DNA of 32,961 nt from Cytophagaceae bacterium (lineage in GTDB: Bacteria > Bacteroidota > Bacteroidia > Cytophagales > Spirosomataceae): NCBI GenBank assembly GCA_024642485.1, contig JAHEAY010000021.1, positions 1 to 32,961 on the forward strand, read 5' to 3'. Every line of letters begins with the position of its first letter. The stretch's first letter is position 1. Shown here piece after piece: positions 15,453 to 23,919 of this stretch. Both the position numbers and the translations under genes were made by a program. Below the pieces are notes generated by a model, which was given only the letters and a program-made list of their open reading frames with translations, was not told where the DNA came from and made no database searches.

Positions 15453-18400
15453 ATGAAAAAACGATTATTTTATTTTAGTGTTTTAGTCTTATGCGTGTTC
15501 TTTGTTCATTCGTTTGAAATGAAAGGCCAACAAACGGTCAAATCAACGGACACCTTTGAGCATTTTCGGCAAGCCAAGGTGTTGTTTGATTCTAATAACT
15601 TCCCTGCCGCTCAAGAAGAATTTCGAATTTACCTTAAAAACTTGCAAGGAAGCCCTTCTTTGCTGGTATCAGAGCGTACGCTTGTGGAGTATTATATTGC
15701 CATGTGTTCAATATATTCCATGCGTCCAGAAGCCGAGATTCAAGCGGTTAAATTTATCTCTGATCATCCTGAAAGTCCTTTTTCCGCTAAATTGGTTACA
15801 GAAATTGGGGTTTTCTATTATGAAACGGGAGATTGGGCTCGTGCCATTAAGTACTTGAGTAATTCCGCTCAAACAAATCTGGAACATAAATATTACCTCG
15901 CTATTTCATATTACAAATCCAATTTGCTAAAAGAGGCATTGGCCTTATTTAATTTATTGAAATTGGAGTCTGAAGTTGAATTTGCCTTGCCTGCCGCTTA
16001 TTATGCAGGTGTCATGCATTTTCATACGGAAAAGTTTGAGCAGGCCATCGAAGATTTTAAACTGGCTAGTTTGGATCCCAAATATGCGGCAGAATCACCT
16101 GTTTGGATCAGTTCAGCCTATATGAAACTTAACCGCTACAATGATCTAATTTCCTATGTAAAGCCCATTTTAGCCGATAGTACATACGGGAAATCATCGG
16201 CAAATCTAGCTGCTATTATTGCCGAACTGCAATTTCAAAAGCAAGATTTTGTGAATGCGGCGAAGAGTTATGCCGTCGTTAAGGAGAAATCTCCACAGTT
16301 GTTAAATCGGACACGAAGTTTCAAATATGCTTTTTCGCTATATAAATCGAAACAGTTGGATGAAGCGCTTCTATTATTATCAAAATCTTCGAAAGGAATG
16401 GATTCGCTCGATCAAGAGATCGCGAAAACGAAGGCTTTGATTTTAGTAGACCAACAGAAATGGGATCTTGCCTACATTGCTTTGAAAGAAGTTGCCGCCA
16501 TGCCTTTTAATAAAGAATTGGGAGATGAAGCTTACCTAATGTACCTGAGTTTGTTGCATCAAAATCAGCAATGGCCAATTTTACTGAAAGAAATCAAAGA
16601 ATATCAAAAACGCACACCTCAAAATAAACATGGGGAATTATTGGTTTCTATGGCAATCGATGCGCTAAGCAAACAGGTTAGTCTATCCGCTATTGAAGAC
16701 TTTATTCTTAATTTTCCTGCAGGGAAAGTTAAATTTCAAGAACTTTATCAGTCTACATGTTACCAAATTGCCTCTAAGGCTTACGAAAAACAAGATGACA
16801 GAAGGGCTATTACCTATTACAAAAAATCCCTTGACTTTGCGGTGAATCGAGAAATGGCTTGGTATGCTCGCTACGCTTTAGCTGAAATACTTGCCCGTTC
16901 CAATAAGAATTCGGATGCAATTAAATTGTATGTGCCGCTTTTAGCAGAAACGTCATTGCCTGCTGGTTCACGTGAATTAAGCCAACGGATACGATTGAGT
17001 TTAGCGCATTCATTTGCCTACATCACCATGTACGATCGTTCCTTGCAGTATTTTGAGGAATATGTAGCCAATAAATTAGATGGTCGCCGCTCTGTGGATG
17101 ATTTGCGAAATTTGGCTGAGCTAGCCATTGCAAAAGGAGATTTAGCTGTGGGATTGAAATATTACGACGAAGCGATTCAACAAAATTCACCACAATCGAT
17201 GGCTTTACTAGAGCGTAAAGCAGTGGTTTTGTTTAACCTTCGGAAGTTTCAAGAGTCGGCGGATGCCTATCAAGCTTACAGCGTTAAATTTTCGAATGAT
17301 CCGCAGGCCGATAAAATGTTTTATCGAAGTAATGTAGCTTTGTCACGCTTACAACAATCAGAGGCTTATGCGGCTGTTATTCGTAATACGAGCAAGTTTA
17401 TCCAAGAGAAATCGACAAGCAATCCCTTGTACGCGCCATTTTTGTTGATTCGCGCGCAAGCTTATGAAAATACCAACCAGTGGTTTTTAGCATCGGATGA
17501 TTATGTGAACATCGTACGTAAATTCACGACAGACTCTTCTGCCAAAGAGGCGATCATCGGAGCAACCGAGTTATTGAAAAAGGCGGGACGCTATACGGAG
17601 GCGATTGAATTGCAACATATTTACGCGAGTCAACATGGCAATGATCCGAGTATCGCCGAACAGTGGTTTGATATTTGTTCGGAAATGTTTGAACAAGCAA
17701 AATATAAATTGGTTGTTCCTGAACTTGTTCGTCTAATTCAAGAATTTCCATCTTATAGTCAATCTGATGCCCTTAATTACATGTTGGGCGTTTCCACTTA
17801 CCACACGAAGGATTTTAGTAATGCATTGATTTACCTGAAACGAAGTCTTCAAGGAGTTAGCTATGCAAACAAAGCTCGATGGATGATTGCCTTAATATAT
17901 GATGAGCAGAAACGTTCTGATTTGGCTATTAGTACGCTGGTTGATCTGAAGGCAAATATTGTCTACCAAGATACGCTAATGATTAACGTGCAGGATAAGT
18001 TGAAACAATTGTATAGTGCTCAAAAGAAATTTGATGCACTGAATCAATTATGGCTAGATTTAGATGTCACAGATTCGTTACGAAAGAGCAAATGGGCTTA
18101 CGAAATTGGTCAAAATGCTTCAGATGTTAATGATGTAGATCTCGCGAAACAATGGTTTGAAAAAGCTGTAAAACTGAATCAAGATGAAATAGGTGCCAAT
18201 GCGTCGCTTGCCTATGCGCACATACTCACTTTACAGAAAGCATATAAACAGTCGAATGAATGGCTGAGTAGTCAATTCGTACAAGCTGAAAGTCGGTATT
18301 ATCACATGCCTGATGCGCTTGTGGGGCAGGCCTTTTTAATCATGGCAGACAATTTTGTCCAATTAAAAAATAGTGCTCAGGCCAAAGTGATTTTGCAAAG

Positions 18401-18470
18401 TATTTTAGCTAATTCGTCGGATGATGCCGTGAAATTGCTAGCCAAGAAAAAAATGGAGGGAATTCAATAA
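15453..18470 (+). CDS. Large exported TPR-repeat protein
   Basis: A 1005-residue protein with an N-terminal signal peptide (about 1-26, RLFYFSVLVLCVFFVHSF) and almost nothing but degenerate tetratricopeptide repeats to the C-terminus. Visible helical pairs include units such as FRQAKVLFDSNNFPAAQEEF (38-57), AIKYLSNSAQTNLEHKYYLA, AITYYKKSLDFAV, SLQYFEEYV, GLKYYDEAI and AKQWFEKAVKLN. There is no lipobox and no membrane helix after the signal, so it should reside in the periplasm or associated with a membrane. TPR arrays are protein-interaction scaffolds, and no enzyme domain is seen. The stop is directly followed by the ATG of the outer-membrane barrel gene, which strongly suggests the two proteins work together. 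It is reminiscent of Bacteroidota envelope TPR proteins, but I cannot name a characterised homologue. Confidence 0.85.
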   Translation: MKKRLFYFSVLVLCVFFVHSFEMKGQQTVKSTDTFEHFRQAKVLFDSNNFPAAQEEFRIYLKNLQGSPSLLVSERTLVEYYIAMCSIYSMRPEAEIQAVKFISDHPESPFSAKLVTEIGVFYYETGDWARAIKYLSNSAQTNLEHKYYLAISYYKSNLLKEALALFNLLKLESEVEFALPAAYYAGVMHFHTEKFEQAIEDFKLASLDPKYAAESPVWISSAYMKLNRYNDLISYVKPILADSTYGKSSANLAAIIAELQFQKQDFVNAAKSYAVVKEKSPQLLNRTRSFKYAFSLYKSKQLDEALLLLSKSSKGMDSLDQEIAKTKALILVDQQKWDLAYIALKEVAAMPFNKELGDEAYLMYLSLLHQNQQWPILLKEIKEYQKRTPQNKHGELLVSMAIDALSKQVSLSAIEDFILNFPAGKVKFQELYQSTCYQIASKAYEKQDDRRAITYYKKSLDFAVNREMAWYARYALAEILARSNKNSDAIKLYVPLLAETSLPAGSRELSQRIRLSLAHSFAYITMYDRSLQYFEEYVANKLDGRRSVDDLRNLAELAIAKGDLAVGLKYYDEAIQQNSPQSMALLERKAVVLFNLRKFQESADAYQAYSVKFSNDPQADKMFYRSNVALSRLQQSEAYAAVIRNTSKFIQEKSTSNPLYAPFLLIRAQAYENTNQWFLASDDYVNIVRKFTTDSSAKEAIIGATELLKKAGRYTEAIELQHIYASQHGNDPSIAEQWFDICSEMFEQAKYKLVVPELVRLIQEFPSYSQSDALNYMLGVSTYHTKDFSNALIYLKRSLQGVSYANKARWMIALIYDEQKRSDLAISTLVDLKANIVYQDTLMINVQDKLKQLYSAQKKFDALNQLWLDLDVTDSLRKSKWAYEIGQNASDVNDVDLAKQWFEKAVKLNQDEIGANASLAYAHILTLQKAYKQSNEWLSSQFVQAESRYYHMPDALVGQAFLIMADNFVQLKNSAQAKVILQSILANSSDDAVKLLAKKKMEGIQ

Positions 18471-20150
18471 ATGAAGCAGATCTTTTTACTATTTATTGGC
18501 CTGTTTTGCTTACTCGTTAGGGTATATGCGCAAGAGTCGCGTATCGAACGGTCGACGATCACCATTCCCAACTCCACGCGCGCGGTTATGCAGCTGAAGG
18601 TTACTGATCGGACCTATTCGCCGATGAAATCTTTTGAGCAAGCAAGTAGCGTTCCTTTGCAAGTTAAATTGAAGGAATCGCAATGGAAATTAGACTCCTT
18701 GCCCCAAATTGATGCCCCTACTGCACAAGAAATGCGCTCGGATGAGAAAAACAAAACCGCTTACGGCGAGAAATTCAAGAATGCGTTAGTGATGGGCATT
18801 GGAAATTATGGCCATTCCCTTTTTGATTTTAATGCTAGCCAAAGTGCGAAAGAGAACAAATTCCTAGGCCTTTATTTGCATCATGATGCCAATCAATTTG
18901 GCCCTGTTATGTCAGAATATTCAGCTAGGAGTGAAAATTTAGCACGCCTGGAGAGTCGTTCTTTAGGTCGTGTAAATTATTGGGAAAGTACATTGGAGTA
19001 TAAAATGTTCTCGAATTACTATTATGGCTTGGCTGAAATTCCCTCTTATATAAAGGCCAATGATTTATTAGCTTCTTATACGCGAATGAGCGCTGCGGGG
19101 AAATTAAGTAGTGCTAAAAAAACACCTTCCACTGATTATGTTTTAAGCATTCAAGCGGACCAACTTACAAACGCTCAAGATTTAAAGGAGTTACTTATCC
19201 AAGGACATGGGGTATATGTGCATGGGATGTCGGAAAAGTTGCGATTCAAATTAGCCGGGGATTATATCTATTCCGAATATTCCCCGAGTGCGTCTTTGCA
19301 AAAATGGAATCGTAGTTTATATCGCTTAAATCCCCATTTGGCCTACAAGAGTTCGCGCGTCAGTCTGAATGTAGGATTCATGTTTGTTACTGAGTCCGAT
19401 GAACCTTCTGTTGAAAAGACGAGTGTCTTTCCTATGTTGCAAATGGATTTTGGAGCATCTGATTACATCCACTTGTTTGGAGGGGTAGGAGGTGATGTGC
19501 AATTCAATTCTTACCAAAGTTATTTAAAGCAAAATGCTTGGATGCGCACGCAGAGTCAATTGAAAAATACGAATCAAGTAGGTCATGTTTATGGCGGTAT
19601 TAAAGGAATTGGAGGTAACAAAGTCATCGACTTTGAAGCACAATATGACTATGCGGAATATTCCGACTTGCCATTTTATGTGAATGCGGTTTCAGCTCCT
19701 AATAAATTTGATGTGCAATACCGTGGCGGATTGGAAAAAGTTCAGGTAACCACATATTCGGCTAATTTGAACTTTAATTTTACATCACAATTTACCTCCA
19801 GCTTTAAGTTTAATCATGTGATTTATGAACAATTAGGTGTCAAATTCAATGCTCCCCATATTCCTGCAACAACTTTGTCATGGATAAACTCTTGGCGGGT
19901 TTCTCCTAAGATTTTGATTGCACCGGATATCTATTGGATGCAATCGCTGTATGCCTTAGAACCTGTCAAAAATCAGTTAATTCAGTTGGATGATATTTTG
20001 GATGTCAATTTGAAAATAAATTACTTTATCAAACGAAATTTGAATATCGGTTTATCGGGCAATAACCTCTTAGGCAAAAACTATCAAAAGTTTTATCAAT
20101 ACAAGGTTCAAGGCTTGAATGCAACTTTATCATTAGCTTATTCTTTCTAA
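18471..20150 (+). CDS. Outer-membrane beta-barrel protein without visible plug
   Basis: A 559-residue protein with signal peptide MKQIFLLFIGLFCLLVRVYAQ. After a 70-90 residue polar N-terminal region the rest alternates short amphipathic strands. Examples are VSLNVGFMFVTES, YIHLFGGVGGDVQFNSY, KVIDFEAQYDYAEYSD and TYSANLNFNFTSQF. The C-terminal strand LNATLSLAYSF ends in Phe, as expected for BAM substrates. The end, with NLNIGLSGNNLLGKNYQKFY, looks like the last strands of TonB-dependent receptors. However, no plug domain or TonB box is recognisable, and the length is much shorter than a full receptor. It could be a porin-like channel or an assembly platform for the preceding TPR protein. Its ATG directly follows the TPR stop. 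Confidence 0.8.
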   Translation: MKQIFLLFIGLFCLLVRVYAQESRIERSTITIPNSTRAVMQLKVTDRTYSPMKSFEQASSVPLQVKLKESQWKLDSLPQIDAPTAQEMRSDEKNKTAYGEKFKNALVMGIGNYGHSLFDFNASQSAKENKFLGLYLHHDANQFGPVMSEYSARSENLARLESRSLGRVNYWESTLEYKMFSNYYYGLAEIPSYIKANDLLASYTRMSAAGKLSSAKKTPSTDYVLSIQADQLTNAQDLKELLIQGHGVYVHGMSEKLRFKLAGDYIYSEYSPSASLQKWNRSLYRLNPHLAYKSSRVSLNVGFMFVTESDEPSVEKTSVFPMLQMDFGASDYIHLFGGVGGDVQFNSYQSYLKQNAWMRTQSQLKNTNQVGHVYGGIKGIGGNKVIDFEAQYDYAEYSDLPFYVNAVSAPNKFDVQYRGGLEKVQVTTYSANLNFNFTSQFTSSFKFNHVIYEQLGVKFNAPHIPATTLSWINSWRVSPKILIAPDIYWMQSLYALEPVKNQLIQLDDILDVNLKINYFIKRNLNIGLSGNNLLGKNYQKFYQYKVQGLNATLSLAYSF

Positions 20151-20151
20151 C

Positions 20152-20829
20152 ATGAAATACATTCTTTCTCTCCTGGTTTCTCTGCTGCTTTTTGCCTGTG
20201 GCTCAATCAATTCGACAGAAAAAGTTAATCCCACACGTAGTTTGAATGAAGTGCTCGCTTGTGAAAACTTAGCTGGTCTTACGAAAAAATATGGTAAAGA
20301 GTCTTTGATTGCTGATACAACGTGGGTGATTGGCGATGACAGTTTGCGAGGTTCCATTTTATATCCCAATTCGAATCGACAAGTATATGTATATTACCGG
20401 GATGGACAAATTGTCGATGTGACGATTGTCGGAAATGCTTCGGAATGGAAAACGGATTCGGGATTGTTGTTGGGCATGCCCCTTCAATCTGTTCAAGCAA
20501 TTAATCAAAAGAATTTTACCTTATCCGGATTTAACTGGAAACATGCAGGTTCCGTTGTTTCATGGGAAGGTGGTAAATTGATGGGGGATAGTACCTTAGG
20601 GCATCTAGCTTCTTTTTCAAATGTATCTAATCAACATGATGGGATTTCGGATGCGGAATACCAACAAATTTCAGGAGAAACGGAATTTGATGTTCGCCAT
20701 GAAGTGATTCAAAAATTGAATCCAAGCTTGGATTTGATCTCCTTAGTACGTCCCTTTATTCCAAACAAAGAAGAAGGGAAAAGCATGAGCAAACGCATTT
20801 CGGATAGCCAAGTACCAGCAGGTAAGTAG
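20152..20829 (+). CDS. Putative lipoprotein of unknown function
   Basis: A 225-residue protein with a lipoprotein signal. A hydrophobic stretch (ILSLLVSLLLFAC, lipobox LFAC with Cys16) is followed by a polar linker GSINSTEK. The mature part has a small mixed alpha/beta character, with segments YVYYRDGQIVDVTIVG and GLLLGMPLQSVQAINQKNF that recall repeated structural modules. The C-terminal 30 residues are charged and probably flexible. I do not recognise the family. It starts one base after the barrel gene, so it is the third member of the TPR-barrel-lipoprotein operon and likely sits at the outer membrane with them. Its stop is only 3 bases from the stop of the convergent MazG-like gene. Confidence 0.75.
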   Translation: MKYILSLLVSLLLFACGSINSTEKVNPTRSLNEVLACENLAGLTKKYGKESLIADTTWVIGDDSLRGSILYPNSNRQVYVYYRDGQIVDVTIVGNASEWKTDSGLLLGMPLQSVQAINQKNFTLSGFNWKHAGSVVSWEGGKLMGDSTLGHLASFSNVSNQHDGISDAEYQQISGETEFDVRHEVIQKLNPSLDLISLVRPFIPNKEEGKSMSKRISDSQVPAGK

Positions 20830-20832
20830 GGA

Positions 20833-21159
20833 TTATTTGAGTTTGGGATTGTTGTGATGTCTGTCTGCATCACGAACACTTTTCTTTGCTAAGTTTTTCG
20901 CAAAGGCCTCAGTTAGGTTAACGCCTGTTTGATTAGCCAAACAAATTAATACAAAGAGCACATCGGCCATTTCGTCGCCGAGGTCTTTATTTTTATCCGA
21001 TTCCTTCTCAGATTGTTCTCCATAGCGACGTGCGATGATGCGAGCAACTTCACCCACTTCCTCTGTTAACATCGCCATGTTGGTTAGTTCATTGAAGTAT
21101 CGAACTCCTACCGTTTTGATCCATTGGTCCACTTGTTCTTGTGCTTCTTCTAAGGTCAT
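20833..21159 (-). CDS. MazG-like nucleotide pyrophosphohydrolase
   Basis: A 108-residue all-alpha NTP-PPase. The metal-binding acidic motifs are EEVGE (33-37) and DEMAD (62-66), the usual EExxE and DExxD pair of the single-domain MazG/MazG-like group. It should hydrolyse a nucleoside triphosphate to the monophosphate and pyrophosphate, for example to clear damaged nucleotides. The exact substrate is unknown. It is the last gene of the rsmA-mgtE-dtd operon, with a 4-base start overlap with dtd. It ends 3 bases from the convergent lipoprotein gene, leaving no room for a separate terminator. Confidence 0.9.
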   Translation of the reverse strand: MTLEEAQEQVDQWIKTVGVRYFNELTNMAMLTEEVGEVARIIARRYGEQSEKESDKNKDLGDEMADVLFVLICLANQTGVNLTEAFAKNLAKKSVRDADRHHNNPKLK

Positions 21160-21611
21160 GATGAGGTGTTTTTAGAATCGATGATGATGGTAACAGGTCC
21201 ATCGTTGCATAAGCTAACTTGCATATCAGCGCCAAAAACACCCGTTTGAATCGGGGCACCCATGGCAGCAGAAAGCTTTTCAATCATTAGCTCATATAAA
21301 GGAATTGCTTGTTCTGGTCTTGCCGAAGCTAAATAACTAGGCCGATTTCCTTTTCGGGTATCTGCAAACAAGGTGAATTGACTGATTAAAAGGATTTGGC
21401 CTGCTACTTGTTCCAAAGAAAGATTCATTTTCCCTTCCGCGTCTGCGAAAATCCGCAATCCTATAATTTTACCAACGAGGTAATCTACATCGGTCTCCGT
21501 GTCATCGACATGTATACCTAAGAGAATGACAAATCCTTTTTGGATGGAAGCACGTAATTCGTTCTGAATGTGTACCTGGGCTGAACTAGCTCGTTGAATA
21601 ATAGCTCGCAT
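21156..21611 (-). CDS. dtd: D-aminoacyl-tRNA deacylase
   Basis: A 151-residue DTD-family homodimeric editing enzyme that removes D-amino acids and glycine mischarged on tRNA, protecting translation. The two active-site motifs are intact: SQFTLFAD at 77-84, and the Gly-cisPro loop NDGPVTI at 136-142. The N-terminus MRAIIQRASSAQVHI is standard. It lies 3 bases after mgtE and overlaps the MazG-like start by four bases. Confidence 0.96.
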   Translation of the reverse strand: MRAIIQRASSAQVHIQNELRASIQKGFVILLGIHVDDTETDVDYLVGKIIGLRIFADAEGKMNLSLEQVAGQILLISQFTLFADTRKGNRPSYLASARPEQAIPLYELMIEKLSAAMGAPIQTGVFGADMQVSLCNDGPVTIIIDSKNTSS

Positions 21612-21614
21612 TGC

Positions 21615-22991
21615 CTACAATAGGAAATAGACAATCATGAAATAAACCCCATAACCCAAGATGTCATTGGTCGTTGTGATAAAGGGTCCAGATGCAACAG
21701 CCGGGTTGATTTTTAATTGGTTTAAGACCAAAGGTGTTACTGTTCCCATCAAAGACGCTAGCATAACAACCGCAAACAAGGAAAGTGACACGGTAATGGA
21801 TAACATGATTTCTCCACTATCGATCAACATGGAGCATCCGAACGCAAAAATAGCCGCAATGAGGGCGTTGATTAAAGCAACGACAAATACCTTTTGAAGA
21901 CGTTTCCACAAGGTGGTATCCAAACCACTTTTGTCTGCTAAGGATTGCACAATGAGCGAGGAAGATTGAATCCCCACATTTCCGCCCGTAGAACCAATCA
22001 GTGGAATAAATGCTGAAATAGCTGGTAAAATGGCAATCGTATCATCAAAACGGTCAATGATTTTAGCAGCTAAAAAGCTACCTACCATACCACCAATCAA
22101 CCAAGGTAAACGTGAACGTACCAAGAGCCACACGGAGTCATCCTCTTCTACATCTTCCGAGATACCGGCCATCACCTGAATATCTTCTTGAGCAGATTCA
22201 GTGATGAAATCGACCACGTCATCAATGGTAATTCGACCTAATAATCGTCCTTGTATATTCACAACTGGAATGGCTTCCAAATCGTATTTTTGCATTAAAT
22301 CAGCCACTTCTTCTCCTGTACTGTACGTTTGAACCGAAACGATTTCATCTGCTTCATAAACATCTTGAATCTTTGATCCGCGTTTGGCAAGAATGATTTT
22401 TTTCAAGGAAACCGTACCTAATAATAAGCCATCATCATCTACCACATAAACAGAAAAAACCTTTTCTACATCTTCGGCTTGTCGGCGAATCTCCTCCACA
22501 CATTCCGTCACCGTTTGTGTAACATTGATTTTGACCAACTCCTTTTGCATCAATCCACCCGCGCAATCTTCGTCATAATGCATCAGGTCAATGATGAATC
22601 GAGCTTGTTCGCGGTCCTTCAATAATGCGATTACTTCTTCACGTATACGAACAGGTTGTTCGTTTAAGATATCCACCGCATCATCGGAATCGACAATGTT
22701 GATGTATTCGGAAATTTCTTTGGAAGTGAAATTCTTTAAGAACTTCTTACGATCATCTGTATCTAAGGCTGAGATAATCGCAGCAGCAATTTTGGTATCT
22801 AGTAATTGGACCAAATACTTTGATTCCTCCCCGTTTAATTCATAAAGAATCGATGTGATATCAGCAGGGAATAAATCCTCAATCTTGGCAATGATCTCAT
22901 CTTTCGCTTGATCGGTGATCAGTTGGCGAATTTCTTCTAAGAACTCTTTGGTGAGCTCAAACGGAAGGTGCTGTACATTGATTTCTTCCAT
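21615..22991 (-). CDS. mgtE: MgtE-type magnesium transporter
   Basis: Mg2+ channel of the inner membrane, 458 residues. The order is an N-terminal superhelical Mg-sensing domain (about 1-130, DLFPADITSILYELNGEE near the start), a CBS pair (about 130-260, with LLGTVSLKKII and LLGRITIDDVVDFI), a connecting helix, and five transmembrane helices from about 285. The pore segment GSTGGNVGIQSSS is the family signature. The cytosolic N and CBS domains normally close the channel when Mg2+ is high. It lies in the rsmA-mgtE-dtd-mazG set, 71 bases after rsmA. Confidence 0.96.
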   Translation of the reverse strand: MEEINVQHLPFELTKEFLEEIRQLITDQAKDEIIAKIEDLFPADITSILYELNGEESKYLVQLLDTKIAAAIISALDTDDRKKFLKNFTSKEISEYINIVDSDDAVDILNEQPVRIREEVIALLKDREQARFIIDLMHYDEDCAGGLMQKELVKINVTQTVTECVEEIRRQAEDVEKVFSVYVVDDDGLLLGTVSLKKIILAKRGSKIQDVYEADEIVSVQTYSTGEEVADLMQKYDLEAIPVVNIQGRLLGRITIDDVVDFITESAQEDIQVMAGISEDVEEDDSVWLLVRSRLPWLIGGMVGSFLAAKIIDRFDDTIAILPAISAFIPLIGSTGGNVGIQSSSLIVQSLADKSGLDTTLWKRLQKVFVVALINALIAAIFAFGCSMLIDSGEIMLSITVSLSLFAVVMLASLMGTVTPLVLNQLKINPAVASGPFITTTNDILGYGVYFMIVYFLL

Positions 22992-23062
22992 GATGAGTTA
23001 ATTAGATTGAGTCGCAATTACGGAATTTTTGCCCAAAATGCCGTTAAGGCTATATTATTTTC

Positions 23063-23845
23063 TTATGCTCCTAGGTAACCGTTGGCTTCCCATAATTTGG
23101 TCAAGGTTGTAAACTCCTCTACGCCTAATTGTTCTGCTCGTTTCGTTAACAAGGGATGATCGGGTAATTGCATCGCACGCAAAGCATTACGTAAAGTCTT
23201 TCTTCTTTGGTTGAAAGCCATTTTGACCAACATCTTAAAGTGTTTCGGGTCACAAGCCAATTCCTTGTTGAAGTTTCTTACCAAACGAATGACACCCGAG
23301 TTGACCTTTGGTGGCGGAGTGAATACTTCAGGCCCGAGGCTAAAGAGGTATTCGATATCGTAATAAGCTTGCAGTAAAACGCTCAGGATGCCATAGTCCT
23401 TATTTCCTGGTTTGGCAGCTAAACGTACGGCAACTTCTTTTTGTAACATACCTACGACCTCAACACATTGGTCTTTGTATTCCAAAATGCGGAAAAATAT
23501 TTGGGTAGAGATGAAATAGGGGAAGTTACCAACTATCGCAAATTTGGTATCACCAAAGATGTTCTCTAATGGATAGCGTAAAAAGTCACCATCAATTAAG
23601 CGCGGTCCCGTGAATTCCAAATAGTTCTTGCGTAGGTAATCGACTGATTCCTTATCAATTTCGATCAAGTAGGTTTCGTATTCTTTCTTCTTGACCAGAT
23701 ATTGTGTCAAGACGCCCATACCAGGACCAATTTCCAATACTTTTTGGTAGTTGGCATAATCCTGTAAGCCATCCACGATGCGTTGGGCCGCATCTAAATC
23801 ATTCAAAAAGTGTTGACCTAAATTCTTTTTTGCTCTTACTTGCAC
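23063..23845 (-). CDS. rsmA: 16S rRNA A1518/A1519 dimethyltransferase
   Basis: SAM-dependent methyltransferase that dimethylates two adjacent adenines near the 3' end of 16S rRNA during 30S maturation (KsgA). Numbered from the chosen start, the protein has the family opening RAKKNLGQHFL (4-14), the SAM motif EIGPGMG (38-44) and the catalytic NFPYF (107-111). The longest frame starts at ATG 23944, but that lies inside the divergent kinase gene. It would also be upstream of a good promoter box (23900-23907). The GTG at 23845 gives 260 residues, the normal length, so it is preferred. It heads the operon with mgtE, dtd and the MazG-like gene. Confidence 0.93.
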   Translation of the reverse strand: MQVRAKKNLGQHFLNDLDAAQRIVDGLQDYANYQKVLEIGPGMGVLTQYLVKKKEYETYLIEIDKESVDYLRKNYLEFTGPRLIDGDFLRYPLENIFGDTKFAIVGNFPYFISTQIFFRILEYKDQCVEVVGMLQKEVAVRLAAKPGNKDYGILSVLLQAYYDIEYLFSLGPEVFTPPPKVNSGVIRLVRNFNKELACDPKHFKMLVKMAFNQRRKTLRNALRAMQLPDHPLLTKRAEQLGVEEFTTLTKLWEANGYLGA

Positions 23846-23899
23846 GTGTTCTTGGGGCTTAAGGGTACGCGAAATTACGCCCTTTTTTGTACATTTAAG

Positions 23900-23907
23900 C
23901 AAAAATA
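23900..23907 (-). promoter_or_regulatory. Putative -7 box (TATTTTTG) for rsmA
   Basis: The minus strand reads TATTTTTG, an exact TAnnTTTG match, 55-62 bases before the GTG at 23845. It lies 13 bases upstream of the divergent kinase ATG, so the two genes share a very small control region. Confidence 0.5.
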
Positions 23908-23919
23908 GGGAATAAAGCC

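Noticed and set aside
18471-20150. Full TonB-dependent receptor
   Set aside because: The barrel is too short and no plug domain or TonB box is recognisable; only the last strands look receptor-like.
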